Source: Planctomycetota bacterium
GTDB taxonomy: Bacteria; Planctomycetota; Phycisphaerae; Sedimentisphaerales; Anaerohalosphaeraceae
Direction: 5' to 3'
Assembly: GCA_021160785.1 (NCBI GenBank)
Contig: JAGHBX010000092.1
Coordinates: forward strand, 1 to 16,606
DNA: 16,606 nt
Below are positions 1 through 8,172 of the stretch, one piece after another. The notes beneath the pieces were generated by a model. That model saw nothing but the letters and a program-made list of their open reading frames with translations, ran no database searches and was not told where the DNA came from. The stretch's first letter is position 1. Each line of letters opens with the position of its first letter. The position numbers and the translations under genes were made by a program.

Positions 1-248
1 CAAAGGGCCGGGGTCGGTGGACCTGAAACCACGCCCGGCGGGATATCACACAACTAACAATTCTAACAGAAAGAAAAAGAACCAAAAAGAAAGAGCTATA
101 ATAATATGTTTTATCCCAATAAGAGTAGTATAACCTATGAGATGCCGTTTCGGGGGCCATGCCACCAAAAAAGCTATGGCCCAAATTCAATCTTGATGTT
201 ATACTACCGTTTAGGAAACCGCCTGCGGTGGAAGCTATTTTATGCTGG

Positions 249-334
249 ATTCCCACTTTCGCGGGAATGACAAGTGATACGGGAATGACAAGGGCCGGCA
301 AGATGCCGGCGGTACGGTTTAGGGGAATGACAAG
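249..334. repeat. dRS3-like intergenic repeat element with GC hairpin
   Basis: Seen directly: ATTCCC (249-254), an 8-nt spacer and GGGAAT (263-268) form the 20-bp palindrome pattern known from neisserial dRS3 repeats and from short dispersed repeats in many other bacteria, often mistranslated as a W-I-P-x-F-A-G-M-T peptide. The word GGGAATGACAAG occurs three times (263-274, 281-292, 323-334). Between the second and third copies is GCCGGC-AAGAT-GCCGGC (294-310), a 6-bp hairpin with a 5-nt loop. The element ends 9 nt before the Shine-Dalgarno of sulfatase 1, so it would sit in the mRNA leader. Its role, if any, is unknown. Confidence 0.75.
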
Positions 335-343
335 TTTTCATTT

Positions 344-350
344 AAGAGGA
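344..350 (+). promoter_or_regulatory. Shine-Dalgarno fixing the start of sulfatase 1
   Basis: AAGAGGA lies 6 nt before ATG 357. It supports this start over the in-frame ATG at 159, which would add 66 residues of repeat-derived peptide ahead of the Tat leader. Confidence 0.75.
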
Positions 351-356
351 TATGCT

Positions 357-2051
357 ATGAGTAAACGTGTTTTTGATCGCAGGGATTTTTTGAGGTCGGT
401 TGGTTGTGGGGTTGCGGCGATTGCTTTTGGGGGTTGTACTGAGACGTTGGCTGTTAAGCGGGGGAAGGTTAAGCGGCCTAATATCATTCTTATTATGTCG
501 GATGATATGGGTTTTTCGGATATTGGGTGTTATGGTAGTGAGATCGATACTCCGAATCTGAATAAACTGGCCGCCAATGGGTTGCGGTTTACTCAGTTTT
601 ATAATACTGCCCGGTGCTGCCCGACTCGTGCTTCGCTTATGAGCGGTCTGTATCAGCATCAGGCCGGGGTCGGGCACATGATGGGGGACCGCGGTTACGA
701 GGGGTATCGCGGCGATCTGAGCAACAGGTGTGTGACGATTGCCGAGGTGCTAAAGACCGCCGGCTATGGTACGTACATGGCGGGCAAGTGGCATTTGACG
801 CCGAATACTCGGCCGGGGACGTCGCAGCACAACTGGCCGCGCCAGCGGGGATTCGACCGATTCTTCGGGACGATTCACGGGGCGGGGAGTTTCTTCGATC
901 CTAATTCTCTGACGTTAGACAATAAGCTGATCGCGCCGTGGAAGGATTTTTATTATACCGACGCCATTACAGATTATGCTTCGAGGTTCATCAAGGAGCA
1001 CAAAGGGGATAATCCGTTCTTCATGTATGTGGCGTACACCGCGGCGCACTGGCCGATGCACGCCAGGGAAAAGGATATTGCAAAGTACAAGGGCAGGTAC
1101 AAGGGCGGCTGGGATGCGCTTCGCAAAGAACGATACGAGCGGCTCAAGAAGATGGGATTAGTCGATAGCAAGTGGCCGCTTACGCCGCGCGACCCGGGTG
1201 TGCCGGCGTGGGAAGATGAGAAGATGAAGGAGTGGAACGAGCGTCGCATGGAGGTTTATGCGACGATGGTGGATTCGATGGACCAGGGGGTTGGACGGAT
1301 TGTCAAGACCCTCGAGGAAAAGGGTGAGCTTGACAATACGCTGATATTCTTCCTGCAGGACAACGGCGGCTGTGCCGAGGAGTACGGAAGCCGTGGAGCC
1401 GTAAAACCCGATCCTTCCAAGCCTGTGGAACTGAAGCCCATGGGGCCGGATGAACTGCAGCTCAACATGCAGCCTAAGGTGACTCGCGACGGACGGCCCG
1501 TGCGGACCGGCGTGGGCGTCATGCCCGGTCCCGCCGATACCTACATTGCCTACGGCAGGGCCTGGGCGAATGCGAGTAACACACCTTTCAGGCTGTATAA
1601 GCACTGGGTGCATGAGGGCGGGATCAGTACTCCGCTGATTGTTCACTGGCCGGCGCGAGTGCGGGCTAAGGCTGAGCTTCGCAGCCAGCCGGGTCATCTG
1701 ATAGATATCATGGCGACGAGTGTGGATGTGGCGGGTGCGGATTATCCGACGGAGTACAAAGGCAATAAGATAATCCCCATGCAGGGCAGGTCTCTTGCGC
1801 CGGCATTTGACAATAAACCGATCCGGCGTGATGAAGGACTCTTCTGGGAGCATGAAGGCAACCGGGCGGTGCGTAAAGGCGACTGGAAGCTGGTGTCGCG
1901 GTATCCCGGCAAGTGGGAGCTTTATAATATGAAGGCGGATCGCACGGAAATGAACGATCTTTTCGAGAAGCGGCCGGAGATTGCAAAAGAACTCGTGAGA
2001 TGTATAATGACTGGGCCGGGCGGAGTTTCGTGGTTCCGTGGGACGAATTGA
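357..2051 (+). CDS. Tat-exported sulfatase 1 (arylsulfatase AtsA-like), frameshifted near C-terminus
   Basis: Formylglycine-dependent sulfatase (alkaline phosphatase superfamily, S1), expected to hydrolyse a sulfate ester on a carbohydrate outside the cytoplasmic membrane. The start gives a leader with R8-R9-D-F-L, a hydrophobic stretch and F-G-G-C27, a weak lipobox. Metal residues are D49-D50 and D335-N336. The formylglycine motif is C87-C-P-T-R91, followed by A-S-L-M-S-G, and A-G-K-W-H-L is near residue 144. As read, it has 564 residues, but the last 18 are not family-like. Shifting frame by one base after 1997 gives E-M then YNDWAGRSFVVPWDEL, a typical C-terminus for this branch, running to TAG 2084-2086 with a Lys-rich tail. 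A single G is probably missing, either as a true mutation or a sequencing error. The core catalytic domain is intact. It is first in the cluster; substrate unknown. Confidence 0.9.
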   Translation: MSKRVFDRRDFLRSVGCGVAAIAFGGCTETLAVKRGKVKRPNIILIMSDDMGFSDIGCYGSEIDTPNLNKLAANGLRFTQFYNTARCCPTRASLMSGLYQHQAGVGHMMGDRGYEGYRGDLSNRCVTIAEVLKTAGYGTYMAGKWHLTPNTRPGTSQHNWPRQRGFDRFFGTIHGAGSFFDPNSLTLDNKLIAPWKDFYYTDAITDYASRFIKEHKGDNPFFMYVAYTAAHWPMHAREKDIAKYKGRYKGGWDALRKERYERLKKMGLVDSKWPLTPRDPGVPAWEDEKMKEWNERRMEVYATMVDSMDQGVGRIVKTLEEKGELDNTLIFFLQDNGGCAEEYGSRGAVKPDPSKPVELKPMGPDELQLNMQPKVTRDGRPVRTGVGVMPGPADTYIAYGRAWANASNTPFRLYKHWVHEGGISTPLIVHWPARVRAKAELRSQPGHLIDIMATSVDVAGADYPTEYKGNKIIPMQGRSLAPAFDNKPIRRDEGLFWEHEGNRAVRKGDWKLVSRYPGKWELYNMKADRTEMNDLFEKRPEIAKELVRCIMTGPGGVSWFRGTN

Positions 2052-2172
2052 CGGGTAGAAAGAAGAAGAAAAATAAGAAAACATAGCAACATTTTTTAGT
2101 GATGCCAAGCAAAGTCGTGCTGAAGTTCCGGTATGGTAATGTGGCACGGTCGGCTAAAATGTTAAAGAAAGT

Positions 2173-2178
2173 AGAGGA
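2173..2178 (+). promoter_or_regulatory. Shine-Dalgarno fixing the start of sulfatase 2
   Basis: AGAGGA lies 4 nt before ATG 2183 and only 1 nt before the adjacent ATG 2180, favouring 2183. The frame is open back to GTG 2099 but nothing ahead of that codon or of ATG 2159 resembles a binding site. Confidence 0.55.
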
Positions 2179-2182
2179 TATG

Positions 2183-3571
2183 ATGGAAAGACGCGATTTT
2201 CTAAAAGGTATCGGCCTTGCGGCCGCTGGTGTATCAATGCCCGGGCTTGTCACTACGGGCAAAGCCGCAGTTGCCGGGGCAAGGGGAAAGAAGCCTAATA
2301 TCGTTATGATCCTTGTCGATGACCTGGGCTATGGCGACCTTTCAAGCTACGGCGCAAAGGACTTGAAGAGCCCGAACATTGACGGCTTAGTCGCCGCGGG
2401 GCTGCGGATAGATAACTTCTATGCCAACTGTCCTGTCTGCTCGCCGACGCGGGCTGCGCTGCTTACGGGCAGATACCCCGACATGGTTGGCGTGCCGGGT
2501 GTTATCCGCACGCATATCGAGAACAACTGGGGGTATCTCTCGAAACATGCGGTACTGCTGCCGAAGGTTTTGAACAGGGCCGGGTATCATACGGCCATCG
2601 TCGGCAAATGGCACCTCGGACTGGAATCGCCCAACACGCCGAACGATCACGGCTTCGATCATTTTCACGGCTACCTTGGCGACATGATGGACGATTATTA
2701 CAACCACCGCCGTCACGGCATCAACTACATGCGGCTGGACGATAAGGAAATCGACCCCACGGGTCATGCGACGGATCTTTTCACCAAGTGGTCAATCGAT
2801 TACATTCGTGATCGGGCAAAGTCCGGGAAGCCGTTCTTTTTGTACCTTCCTTATAACGCCCCTCATGCGCCCATCCAGCCGCCTAAAGAGTGGTTTGAGA
2901 AGGTGAAGAAACGTGAAAAAGGGATCAGCGACAAACGTGCAAAGCTGGTCGCGCTTATTGAACATCTGGATGACGGCATCGGCAAGGTGGTGTCGGCGAT
3001 TAAAGAATCCGGAGTTGCCGACGACACGCTCATTATTTTCACTTCGGACAACGGAGGCCAGGTAAACGTCGGGGCAACCAACGGTGCGCTTCGCGGTGGC
3101 AAGCAGGACATGTACGAAGGCGGCATCAAGGAGCCGTTCTGTGCGGTCTGGCCGGGCATGATCAAGGCGGGCGGGCGCGATACGGAGCGCGTGGCGCTGA
3201 CGATGGACCTCTACCCGACGATCTGCGAAGCTGCGGGTGCGACTTTTGAGCATGAGATCGACGGGCAAAGTATTCTGCCGGCGCTGTTGGGCAAAGAGCA
3301 GCCGAAAAAGAATCGTTACCTGTTCTGGGTTCGTCGCGAAGGCGGCGCTTACGGCGGCAGGGCCTACTACGCGGCGCGTTACGGCGACTTCAAACTCGTA
3401 CAGAACAGCCCGTTCGAGCCGATGGAGCTTTATGATTTGAAAAACGATCCTGGTGAGCAGCAGCCGCTGCCGAGTAATCACAAGATGTACGCCCAACTCT
3501 TCGGGGCGCTCAGAAATCATGTCATTAAGGCAGGCGCCGTACCCTGGGAAAAATATCCTGTCCAAATGTAA
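2183..3571 (+). CDS. Tat-exported sulfatase 2 (arylsulfatase A family)
   Basis: S1 formylglycine sulfatase of 462 residues. The protein begins M-E-R3-R4-D-F-L-K, a twin-arginine leader with an Ala/Gly hydrophobic core and no lipobox, so a soluble exported enzyme is likely. The metal pair is D46-D47 in L-V-D-D-L-G-Y-G-D, the formylglycine motif is C86-S-P-T-R90 followed by A-A-L-L-T-G-R-Y, then V-G-K-W-H-L-G, and the second metal pair is D289-N290 in F-T-S-D-N-G-G. The C-terminal subdomain contains the usual E-L-Y-D-L-K-N-D-P-G-E motif, so the fold is complete. An extra cysteine (C83) three residues before the catalytic one is unusual. It is 96 nt after the frame-corrected end of sulfatase 1 and 32 nt before sulfatase 3. 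The family is certain; the sulfated sugar it acts on cannot be read from sequence. Confidence 0.92.
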   Translation: MERRDFLKGIGLAAAGVSMPGLVTTGKAAVAGARGKKPNIVMILVDDLGYGDLSSYGAKDLKSPNIDGLVAAGLRIDNFYANCPVCSPTRAALLTGRYPDMVGVPGVIRTHIENNWGYLSKHAVLLPKVLNRAGYHTAIVGKWHLGLESPNTPNDHGFDHFHGYLGDMMDDYYNHRRHGINYMRLDDKEIDPTGHATDLFTKWSIDYIRDRAKSGKPFFLYLPYNAPHAPIQPPKEWFEKVKKREKGISDKRAKLVALIEHLDDGIGKVVSAIKESGVADDTLIIFTSDNGGQVNVGATNGALRGGKQDMYEGGIKEPFCAVWPGMIKAGGRDTERVALTMDLYPTICEAAGATFEHEIDGQSILPALLGKEQPKKNRYLFWVRREGGAYGGRAYYAARYGDFKLVQNSPFEPMELYDLKNDPGEQQPLPSNHKMYAQLFGALRNHVIKAGAVPWEKYPVQM

Positions 3572-3603
3572 TCCCGATATCCCGAACGGAAAAGGAGCAA
3601 GGC

Positions 3604-5028
3604 ATGACAACATGCAATTACAATCGTCGTGATTTTCTTAAAGCTGTCGGATTTGCGGCGGCATCTCTTACGGTTCCGGGTCTGGCTGCGGCGCAGCGGC
3701 CGGAGAAGAGGCCGAATTTCGTTATCATCTATGCCGACGACCTTGGTTACGGTGATTTAGGCTGTTTCGGTCATCCGACTATTCGCACTCCAAACCTTGA
3801 CCGCATGGCGACAGAGGGGGCAAAGCTTACGCAATTCTATTCGGCGGCGAGTATCTGTACGCCGAGCCGGGCGGCCTTGATGACCGGGCGGCTGCCGATT
3901 CGAAACGGGATGTGCAGCGACAAACGCGGCGTTCTCTTTCCGGATTCCGGCGGCGGAATCCAGGCGAGCGAAATCACCATTGCCGAAATGTTGCAGAAAA
4001 CCGGCTATGAATCGGCGTGTGTGGGCAAATGGCACTTAGGTCATCTGCCACAGTTTTTGCCTACGAGCAACGGGTTTGATTACTATTTCGGAATTCCCTA
4101 CAGCAACGACATGGACCGCGCCAAGGGTGCGCACAGGGACGCCTGCACGAATCCGAAGGTCGAATACTTTAACGTGCCGCTGATGCGCAATAAGAAAATC
4201 ATCGAAAGACCCACCGACCAGAATACGATCACAAAACGCTATACGGAAGAAGCTGTCCAGTTCATCAAGAAACCGAAGAGAAAGCCGTTCTTTTTGTACC
4301 TTGCTCACAGTATGCCGCACGTTCCTTTGTTCGCGTCGGAGGATTTCAAGGACACGAGCCTCCGCGGCATTTATGGTGACGTGGTCACTGAAGTTGACTG
4401 GAGTGTGGGGCAGGTGCTCGGCGCCCTGCGCGAGGAGGGATTAGCCGAGAATACACTTGTGATCTTCAGTTCGGACAACGGTCCCTGGCTGGTGTTTAAG
4501 GAGCACGGCGGTTCCGCGGGTCTGCTTCGCGACGGCAAGGGAAGCACGTGGGAAGGCGGCATGCGCGAGCCGACCATTGCATGGTGGCCGGGCAGGATAA
4601 AAGCCGGTTCGGTAATTACCGACATGACGAGCACGCTGGATATTTTCCCGACATTGGTTGAGTTTGCCGGCACCAGAGTGCTCAGAGACAGGGTCTACGA
4701 CGGCTACAGTATGGTTGACCTCTTAACGGGCGCCGGCGAGGGCAAACGCGATATCATGTACTACTACCGCGGCACGCAGCTTCGGGCGATTCGCAAGGGG
4801 GCGTGGAAGATGCATGTTTACACCAAAACCGAGTATCAGGGCGGGAAGGTAGAGAAGCATGATCCGCCGCTTCTGTTTAATGTCGAGGGCGACCCCTCGG
4901 AGAAATACGATGTGGCGGCAAAACACCCCGATGTCATCGAGGATATGAAGAAGGAAATCGAAAAGCACAAGGCGACCGTAAGGCCCGTGCCGTCTCAGTT
5001 GGAAATCCCACTCAAGAAGAATTCTTAA
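3604..5028 (+). CDS. Tat-exported sulfatase 3 (cerebroside-sulfatase/ARSA-like)
   Basis: S1 sulfatase of 474 residues. AAAGGAG at 3591-3597 lies 6 nt before ATG 3604. The leader has N-R8-R9-D-F-L-K, a hydrophobic core and a likely signal-peptidase site after G-L-A-A-A30. Metal residues are D45-D46 (Y-A-D-D-L-G-Y-G-D) and D291-N292. The formylglycine motif is C85-T-P-S-R89 followed by A-A-L-M-T-G-R-L-P-I-R-N-G-M. This run, the later V-L-F-P-D-S-G-G-G and G-F-D-Y-Y-F-G-I-P-Y-S-N-D-M strongly resemble animal arylsulfatase A and related galactose-type sulfatases. This is known family similarity; a galactose-sulfate substrate is only inference, because bacterial members of this branch act on varied polysaccharides. 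The C-terminal L-F-N-V-E-G-D-P-S-E-K-Y-D motif is present. Spacing to neighbours is 32 and 28 nt, consistent with one operon. Confidence 0.93.
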   Translation: MTTCNYNRRDFLKAVGFAAASLTVPGLAAAQRPEKRPNFVIIYADDLGYGDLGCFGHPTIRTPNLDRMATEGAKLTQFYSAASICTPSRAALMTGRLPIRNGMCSDKRGVLFPDSGGGIQASEITIAEMLQKTGYESACVGKWHLGHLPQFLPTSNGFDYYFGIPYSNDMDRAKGAHRDACTNPKVEYFNVPLMRNKKIIERPTDQNTITKRYTEEAVQFIKKPKRKPFFLYLAHSMPHVPLFASEDFKDTSLRGIYGDVVTEVDWSVGQVLGALREEGLAENTLVIFSSDNGPWLVFKEHGGSAGLLRDGKGSTWEGGMREPTIAWWPGRIKAGSVITDMTSTLDIFPTLVEFAGTRVLRDRVYDGYSMVDLLTGAGEGKRDIMYYYRGTQLRAIRKGAWKMHVYTKTEYQGGKVEKHDPPLLFNVEGDPSEKYDVAAKHPDVIEDMKKEIEKHKATVRPVPSQLEIPLKKNS

Positions 5029-5056
5029 GAACACATAAATTCAAGGAGAATGTCAG

Positions 5057-6619
5057 ATGAAATCGCACTCTTTCAATCGTCGTGAGTTCCTGAAAGTCAT
5101 GGGCATCGGCGCCGCTTCGACTGCTTTGGCCGGATGTACGAGTCTGGCGGGTCCCGCCAAGACCGCGAAGAAGCGCCCCAACATCATTTACATTATGGCC
5201 GACGACCACGCCTCACATGCAATTAGCTGCTATGGCAGCAAGATCAACAAGACGCCGAACCTTGACAGGATCGCAAAAGAAGGCGTGCGATTCGACAACT
5301 GCTTCTGTACGAATTCGATCTGTGCGCCGTGTCGCGCCGTGGTGCTGACCGGCAAATTCAGCCACATAAACGGCGTGATAGATAACGGCAAGCGTTTCGA
5401 CGGCGGCCAGCAGACGTTCCCGAAGTTGCTGCAGGAAGCGGGCTATCAAACCGCCATGGTCGGCAAGTGGCACTTAAAGACCGACCCGACCGGCTTTGAT
5501 TACTGGAACGTTCTGCCGGGGCAGGGCAACTATTACAACCCCGTCATGATCGAAATGGGCGAGAGGAAAAAGTACACCGGTTATGTGACCGATATCATCA
5601 CGGACCGCTGCCTCGACTGGCTCAAACAACGCGATCCCGACAAGCCGTTTTGCCTGATGTACCAGCACAAGGCCCCGCATCGCAACTGGAAGCCCGGTCC
5701 AAAATATCTGACGATGTACGACGATGTCAAGATACCCGAGCCGGCGACGCTTTTTGACGATTACAAGACGCGAAGCGCCGCGGCACACGAGCAGGAAATG
5801 ACCATCGAACGTTATCTCAATCCAAACGACCTCAAACTGACCAGGCCCAATGGTCTTAATGAAGAACAGCTAAAGGCCTGGAATAAGGCTTATGAGCCGA
5901 AGAACAAGGCGTTTAAGGAAGCGAATCTCGAGGGCAAGGATCTGGTCCGCTGGAAATATCAGCGATACATAAAGGACTATCTCCGCTGCATTGCTTCGGT
6001 GGATGACAATGTCGGGCGGCTGCTGGATTACCTGGACAAGGAGGGGCTGGCGGATAACACGGTGGTCTTCTACACGTCCGACCAGGGCTTTTACTTAGGC
6101 GACCACGGCTGGTTCGACAAGCGGTTCATGTACGAAGAGTCTCTGCGCATGCCTCTGCTTGCGCGTTTCGGCGGCCGTATCAAACCCGGCTCGGTGAACA
6201 AGGATATGGTGCAGAATCTCGACTTTGCCCCGACGTTTCTGGATATCGCCGGCGTCGAGATCCCCTCCGATATGCAGGGCAAATCCTTCCGCAGGATTCT
6301 CGAAGGCAGGACGCCCAGGAACTGGCGACAGTCCATCTATTACCATTATTACGAATATCCGGCGGTCCACAGTGTAAAACGTCATTACGGCGTGCGGACT
6401 CAGCGATACAAACTGATACACTTCTACTATGATATCGACGCATGGGAACTCTACGACATGGAAAAGGATCCCGAAGAACTGAACAACGTCTATGGCAGTC
6501 CCGCCTATACGGGCGTCGTCAAGAAACTGAAGGCCGAATTAGCAAAACTTCAGAAGCATTACGGCGATTCCATAGAAGTGTCTTTCAAGATGCGGCCTGT
6601 GAGAAAGAAAAAGAACTGA
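5057..6619 (+). CDS. Tat-exported lipoprotein sulfatase 4 (N-acetylglucosamine-6-sulfatase-like)
   Basis: S1 sulfatase of 520 residues. AAGGAGA at 5043-5049 precedes ATG 5057 by 7 nt. The leader N-R8-R9-E-F-L-K ends in L24-A-G-C27, a perfect lipobox, so this is probably a Tat-exported lipoprotein. Metal residues are D49-D50 (M-A-D-D-H-A-S-H) and D342-Q343 (T-S-D-Q-G-F). The formylglycine motif is C89-A-P-C-R93 with a second cysteine inside the motif. F-S-H-I-N-G-V-I-D-N, V-G-K-W-H-L-K, G-Y-V-T-D-I-I-T-D and H-K-A-P-H-R match the GlcNAc-6-sulfatase branch (probably SulfAtlas S1_11, from memory). A charged insertion at about residues 215-305 (several K/N/E-rich segments) lengthens it relative to sulfatases 2 and 3. 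It is most similar to the next gene. Removal of 6-sulfate from an amino sugar is the best guess, not shown. Confidence 0.92.
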   Translation: MKSHSFNRREFLKVMGIGAASTALAGCTSLAGPAKTAKKRPNIIYIMADDHASHAISCYGSKINKTPNLDRIAKEGVRFDNCFCTNSICAPCRAVVLTGKFSHINGVIDNGKRFDGGQQTFPKLLQEAGYQTAMVGKWHLKTDPTGFDYWNVLPGQGNYYNPVMIEMGERKKYTGYVTDIITDRCLDWLKQRDPDKPFCLMYQHKAPHRNWKPGPKYLTMYDDVKIPEPATLFDDYKTRSAAAHEQEMTIERYLNPNDLKLTRPNGLNEEQLKAWNKAYEPKNKAFKEANLEGKDLVRWKYQRYIKDYLRCIASVDDNVGRLLDYLDKEGLADNTVVFYTSDQGFYLGDHGWFDKRFMYEESLRMPLLARFGGRIKPGSVNKDMVQNLDFAPTFLDIAGVEIPSDMQGKSFRRILEGRTPRNWRQSIYYHYYEYPAVHSVKRHYGVRTQRYKLIHFYYDIDAWELYDMEKDPEELNNVYGSPAYTGVVKKLKAELAKLQKHYGDSIEVSFKMRPVRKKKN

Positions 6620-6634
6620 AAGAATGCGATAGCG

Positions 6635-6640
6635 AAAGGG
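6635..6640 (+). promoter_or_regulatory. Shine-Dalgarno fixing the start of sulfatase 5
   Basis: AAAGGG lies 5 nt before ATG 6646. The frame is open far upstream (to 6442), but that part overlaps the end of sulfatase 4 in another frame and is a shadow. Confidence 0.6.
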
Positions 6641-6645
6641 CGGAT

Positions 6646-8142
6646 ATGAGCACTATCGATAACTCCTTATCGAGAAGAGATTTTCTGCACAAAACGGCGA
6701 TTGCCGGTGTCGCACTGCCGCTGGTTCTGGGATGCGGTCCTGCGTCTGTCGCTATCGGTGAGAAAAAACGCGCCAAAACGCGGAACGTGGTGTTTATCCT
6801 GAGCGACGACCATCGTTATGACTTCATGGGCTTCATGAACAAGGTCAAGTTTCTCAAAACGCCGAACATGGACCGCATGGCGAAAGAGGGTGCTCATCTT
6901 GAGAATGCATTTGTGACGACATCGCTGTGTTCGCCGAGTCGGGCGTCCATTCTTACGGGACAGTTTTCGCACAGACACGGCGTGGTCGACAACAACAGCC
7001 TCGTGGCGGAAGGGACGACGTTTTTCCCGCAGTATCTTCAGAAGATCGGCTATGAGACGGCATTTATGGGCAAGTGGCACATGGGCCAGGCCAGCGACGA
7101 ACCGAGGAAAGGCTTTGATCGGTGGATAAGTTTCCGGGGTCAGGGCAAGTATTATGACGGGCAATGGAATATCGACGGCAAGAAGGTCCAGACCAAAGGC
7201 TATGTGACCGATCTTCTGACCGATTATGCGATCGACTGGATCGAGCAGGAGCGGGACAAGCCGTTTTTTCTGTATCTTTCGCACAAGGCGGTCCATGCGA
7301 TGTTCGAGCCGGCAAAGAGACACCTTGGTAAATATGAAAACGAGCCGTTGGACTATCCCAAGAGCATGGCGAACACCGAGGCCAACTATAAGGGCAAGCC
7401 GCAATGGGTCAAAGAGCAGCGCAACAGTTGGCATGGCGTCGATTATATGTATCACGGCCAGATGGATTTTGACGACTTCTATCGGCGGTATTGCGAGACG
7501 CTTCTGGGCGTCGACGAGAGCATCGGCAGAGTGCTTGATTGCCTCAAAAAATCAGGGCTGGGTGAGTCGACACTGGTGCTGTATATGGGCGACAACGGTT
7601 TCTGCTTCGGCGAGCACGGGTTGATCGACAAGCGACACATGTACAAGGAATCTTTCCGTGTGCCGTTTCTTGTCTTTTGTCCGGAACTGGTCAAGCCGGG
7701 GACGAAGATCAAGCAGATGGTGCAGAATATCGATATTGCGCCGACGATCATGGAAGCGGCCAATCTTGAAAAGCCGGATGACATGGACGGTATGTCGTTT
7801 ATGCCTCTGCTGCAGGGCAAGGAAGTCAAGTGGCGGGATGCTGTTTTTTACGAATACTACTGGGAGAGGAATTTTCCGCAGACGCCGACGGTGCACGGTG
7901 TTCGCACGGACCGCTATAAATACATTCACTACCACGGCATCTGGGATCTGGACGAGTTGTACGATATGCAGAACGATCCGGACGAGATGAATAACCTGAT
8001 CAACGATCCCAAACACAAAAGAATCGTCGATGAAATGAACACGAAAATGTTCGACTGGCTCGAAGAAACAGGCGGCATGCTGATTCCGCTGAGACGAGAC
8101 ACGAAATGGCGGGCGATAGATCGCAGACCTGTTGAGAAATAA
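6646..8142 (+). CDS. Tat-exported lipoprotein sulfatase 5 (N-acetylglucosamine-6-sulfatase-like)
   Basis: S1 sulfatase of 498 residues from ATG 6646. The leader S-R10-R11-D-F-L-H-K is followed by a hydrophobic core and V27-L-G-C30, a good lipobox. Metal residues are D54-D55 (L-S-D-D-H-R-Y-D) and D316-N317 (M-G-D-N-G-F). The formylglycine motif is C95-S-P-S-R99 followed by A-S-I-L-T-G-Q-F-S-H-R-H-G-V-V-D-N. It shares G-Y-V-T-D, D-W, H-K-A-V-H, G-E-H-G-L-I-D-K-R and M-V-Q-N-I-D-I-A-P-T with sulfatase 4, so the two are probably an old tandem duplication that has diverged (the metal Q of sulfatase 4 is N here, and the mid-protein insertion differs). The 26-nt gap to sulfatase 4 supports co-expression. 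The substrate is probably related to but distinct from that of sulfatase 4; this is inference. Confidence 0.92.
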   Translation: MSTIDNSLSRRDFLHKTAIAGVALPLVLGCGPASVAIGEKKRAKTRNVVFILSDDHRYDFMGFMNKVKFLKTPNMDRMAKEGAHLENAFVTTSLCSPSRASILTGQFSHRHGVVDNNSLVAEGTTFFPQYLQKIGYETAFMGKWHMGQASDEPRKGFDRWISFRGQGKYYDGQWNIDGKKVQTKGYVTDLLTDYAIDWIEQERDKPFFLYLSHKAVHAMFEPAKRHLGKYENEPLDYPKSMANTEANYKGKPQWVKEQRNSWHGVDYMYHGQMDFDDFYRRYCETLLGVDESIGRVLDCLKKSGLGESTLVLYMGDNGFCFGEHGLIDKRHMYKESFRVPFLVFCPELVKPGTKIKQMVQNIDIAPTIMEAANLEKPDDMDGMSFMPLLQGKEVKWRDAVFYEYYWERNFPQTPTVHGVRTDRYKYIHYHGIWDLDELYDMQNDPDEMNNLINDPKHKRIVDEMNTKMFDWLEETGGMLIPLRRDTKWRAIDRRPVEK

Positions 8143-8172
8143 CCGGCAATTTTTTAATCGGGTGAATGAATC

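Larger units (their letters stand above)
1..356 (+). other. Leader region upstream of the sulfatase cluster
   Basis: No convincing gene. An open frame enters from the left edge (frame 2) and stops at TAA 131-133; its first 18 or so residues could be the end of an upstream protein, but the rest is a Lys/Asn-rich readthrough of a purine-rich tract (67-96), so this is weak. A perfect TATAAT lies at 97-102, but I see no matching -35 at 16-18 nt, so a promoter here is only possible. The frame of sulfatase 1 is open back to ATG 159, but residues from there to 356 translate the intergenic repeat (249-334) and end in the Shine-Dalgarno, so this part is untranslated leader rather than protein. Confidence 0.5.

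Noticed and set aside
67..102. Promoter of the sulfatase operon at TATAAT 97-102
   Set aside because: The -10 match is perfect, but the A-rich tract makes such matches likely by chance and no -35 is present at the right distance; not listed as a promoter.
249..334. CRISPR-like array because of three repeated 12-nt words
   Set aside because: The repeats are too short and unevenly spaced (18 and 42 nt apart), and no cas gene is present; the pattern fits a dRS3-type intergenic element.
159..356. N-terminal extension of sulfatase 1 from ATG 159
   Set aside because: It translates the intergenic repeat (W-I-P-x-F-A-G-M-T type peptide), and a Shine-Dalgarno and Tat leader mark ATG 357 as the start.
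2099..2182. N-terminal extension of sulfatase 2 from GTG 2099 or ATG 2159
   Set aside because: No binding site ahead of either codon, and Tat leaders here start a few residues before R-R; ATG 2183 fits.
6442..6645. N-terminal extension of sulfatase 5 into sulfatase 4
   Set aside because: It overlaps the conserved C-terminus of sulfatase 4 in another frame; the Tat leader begins at ATG 6646 behind its own binding site.
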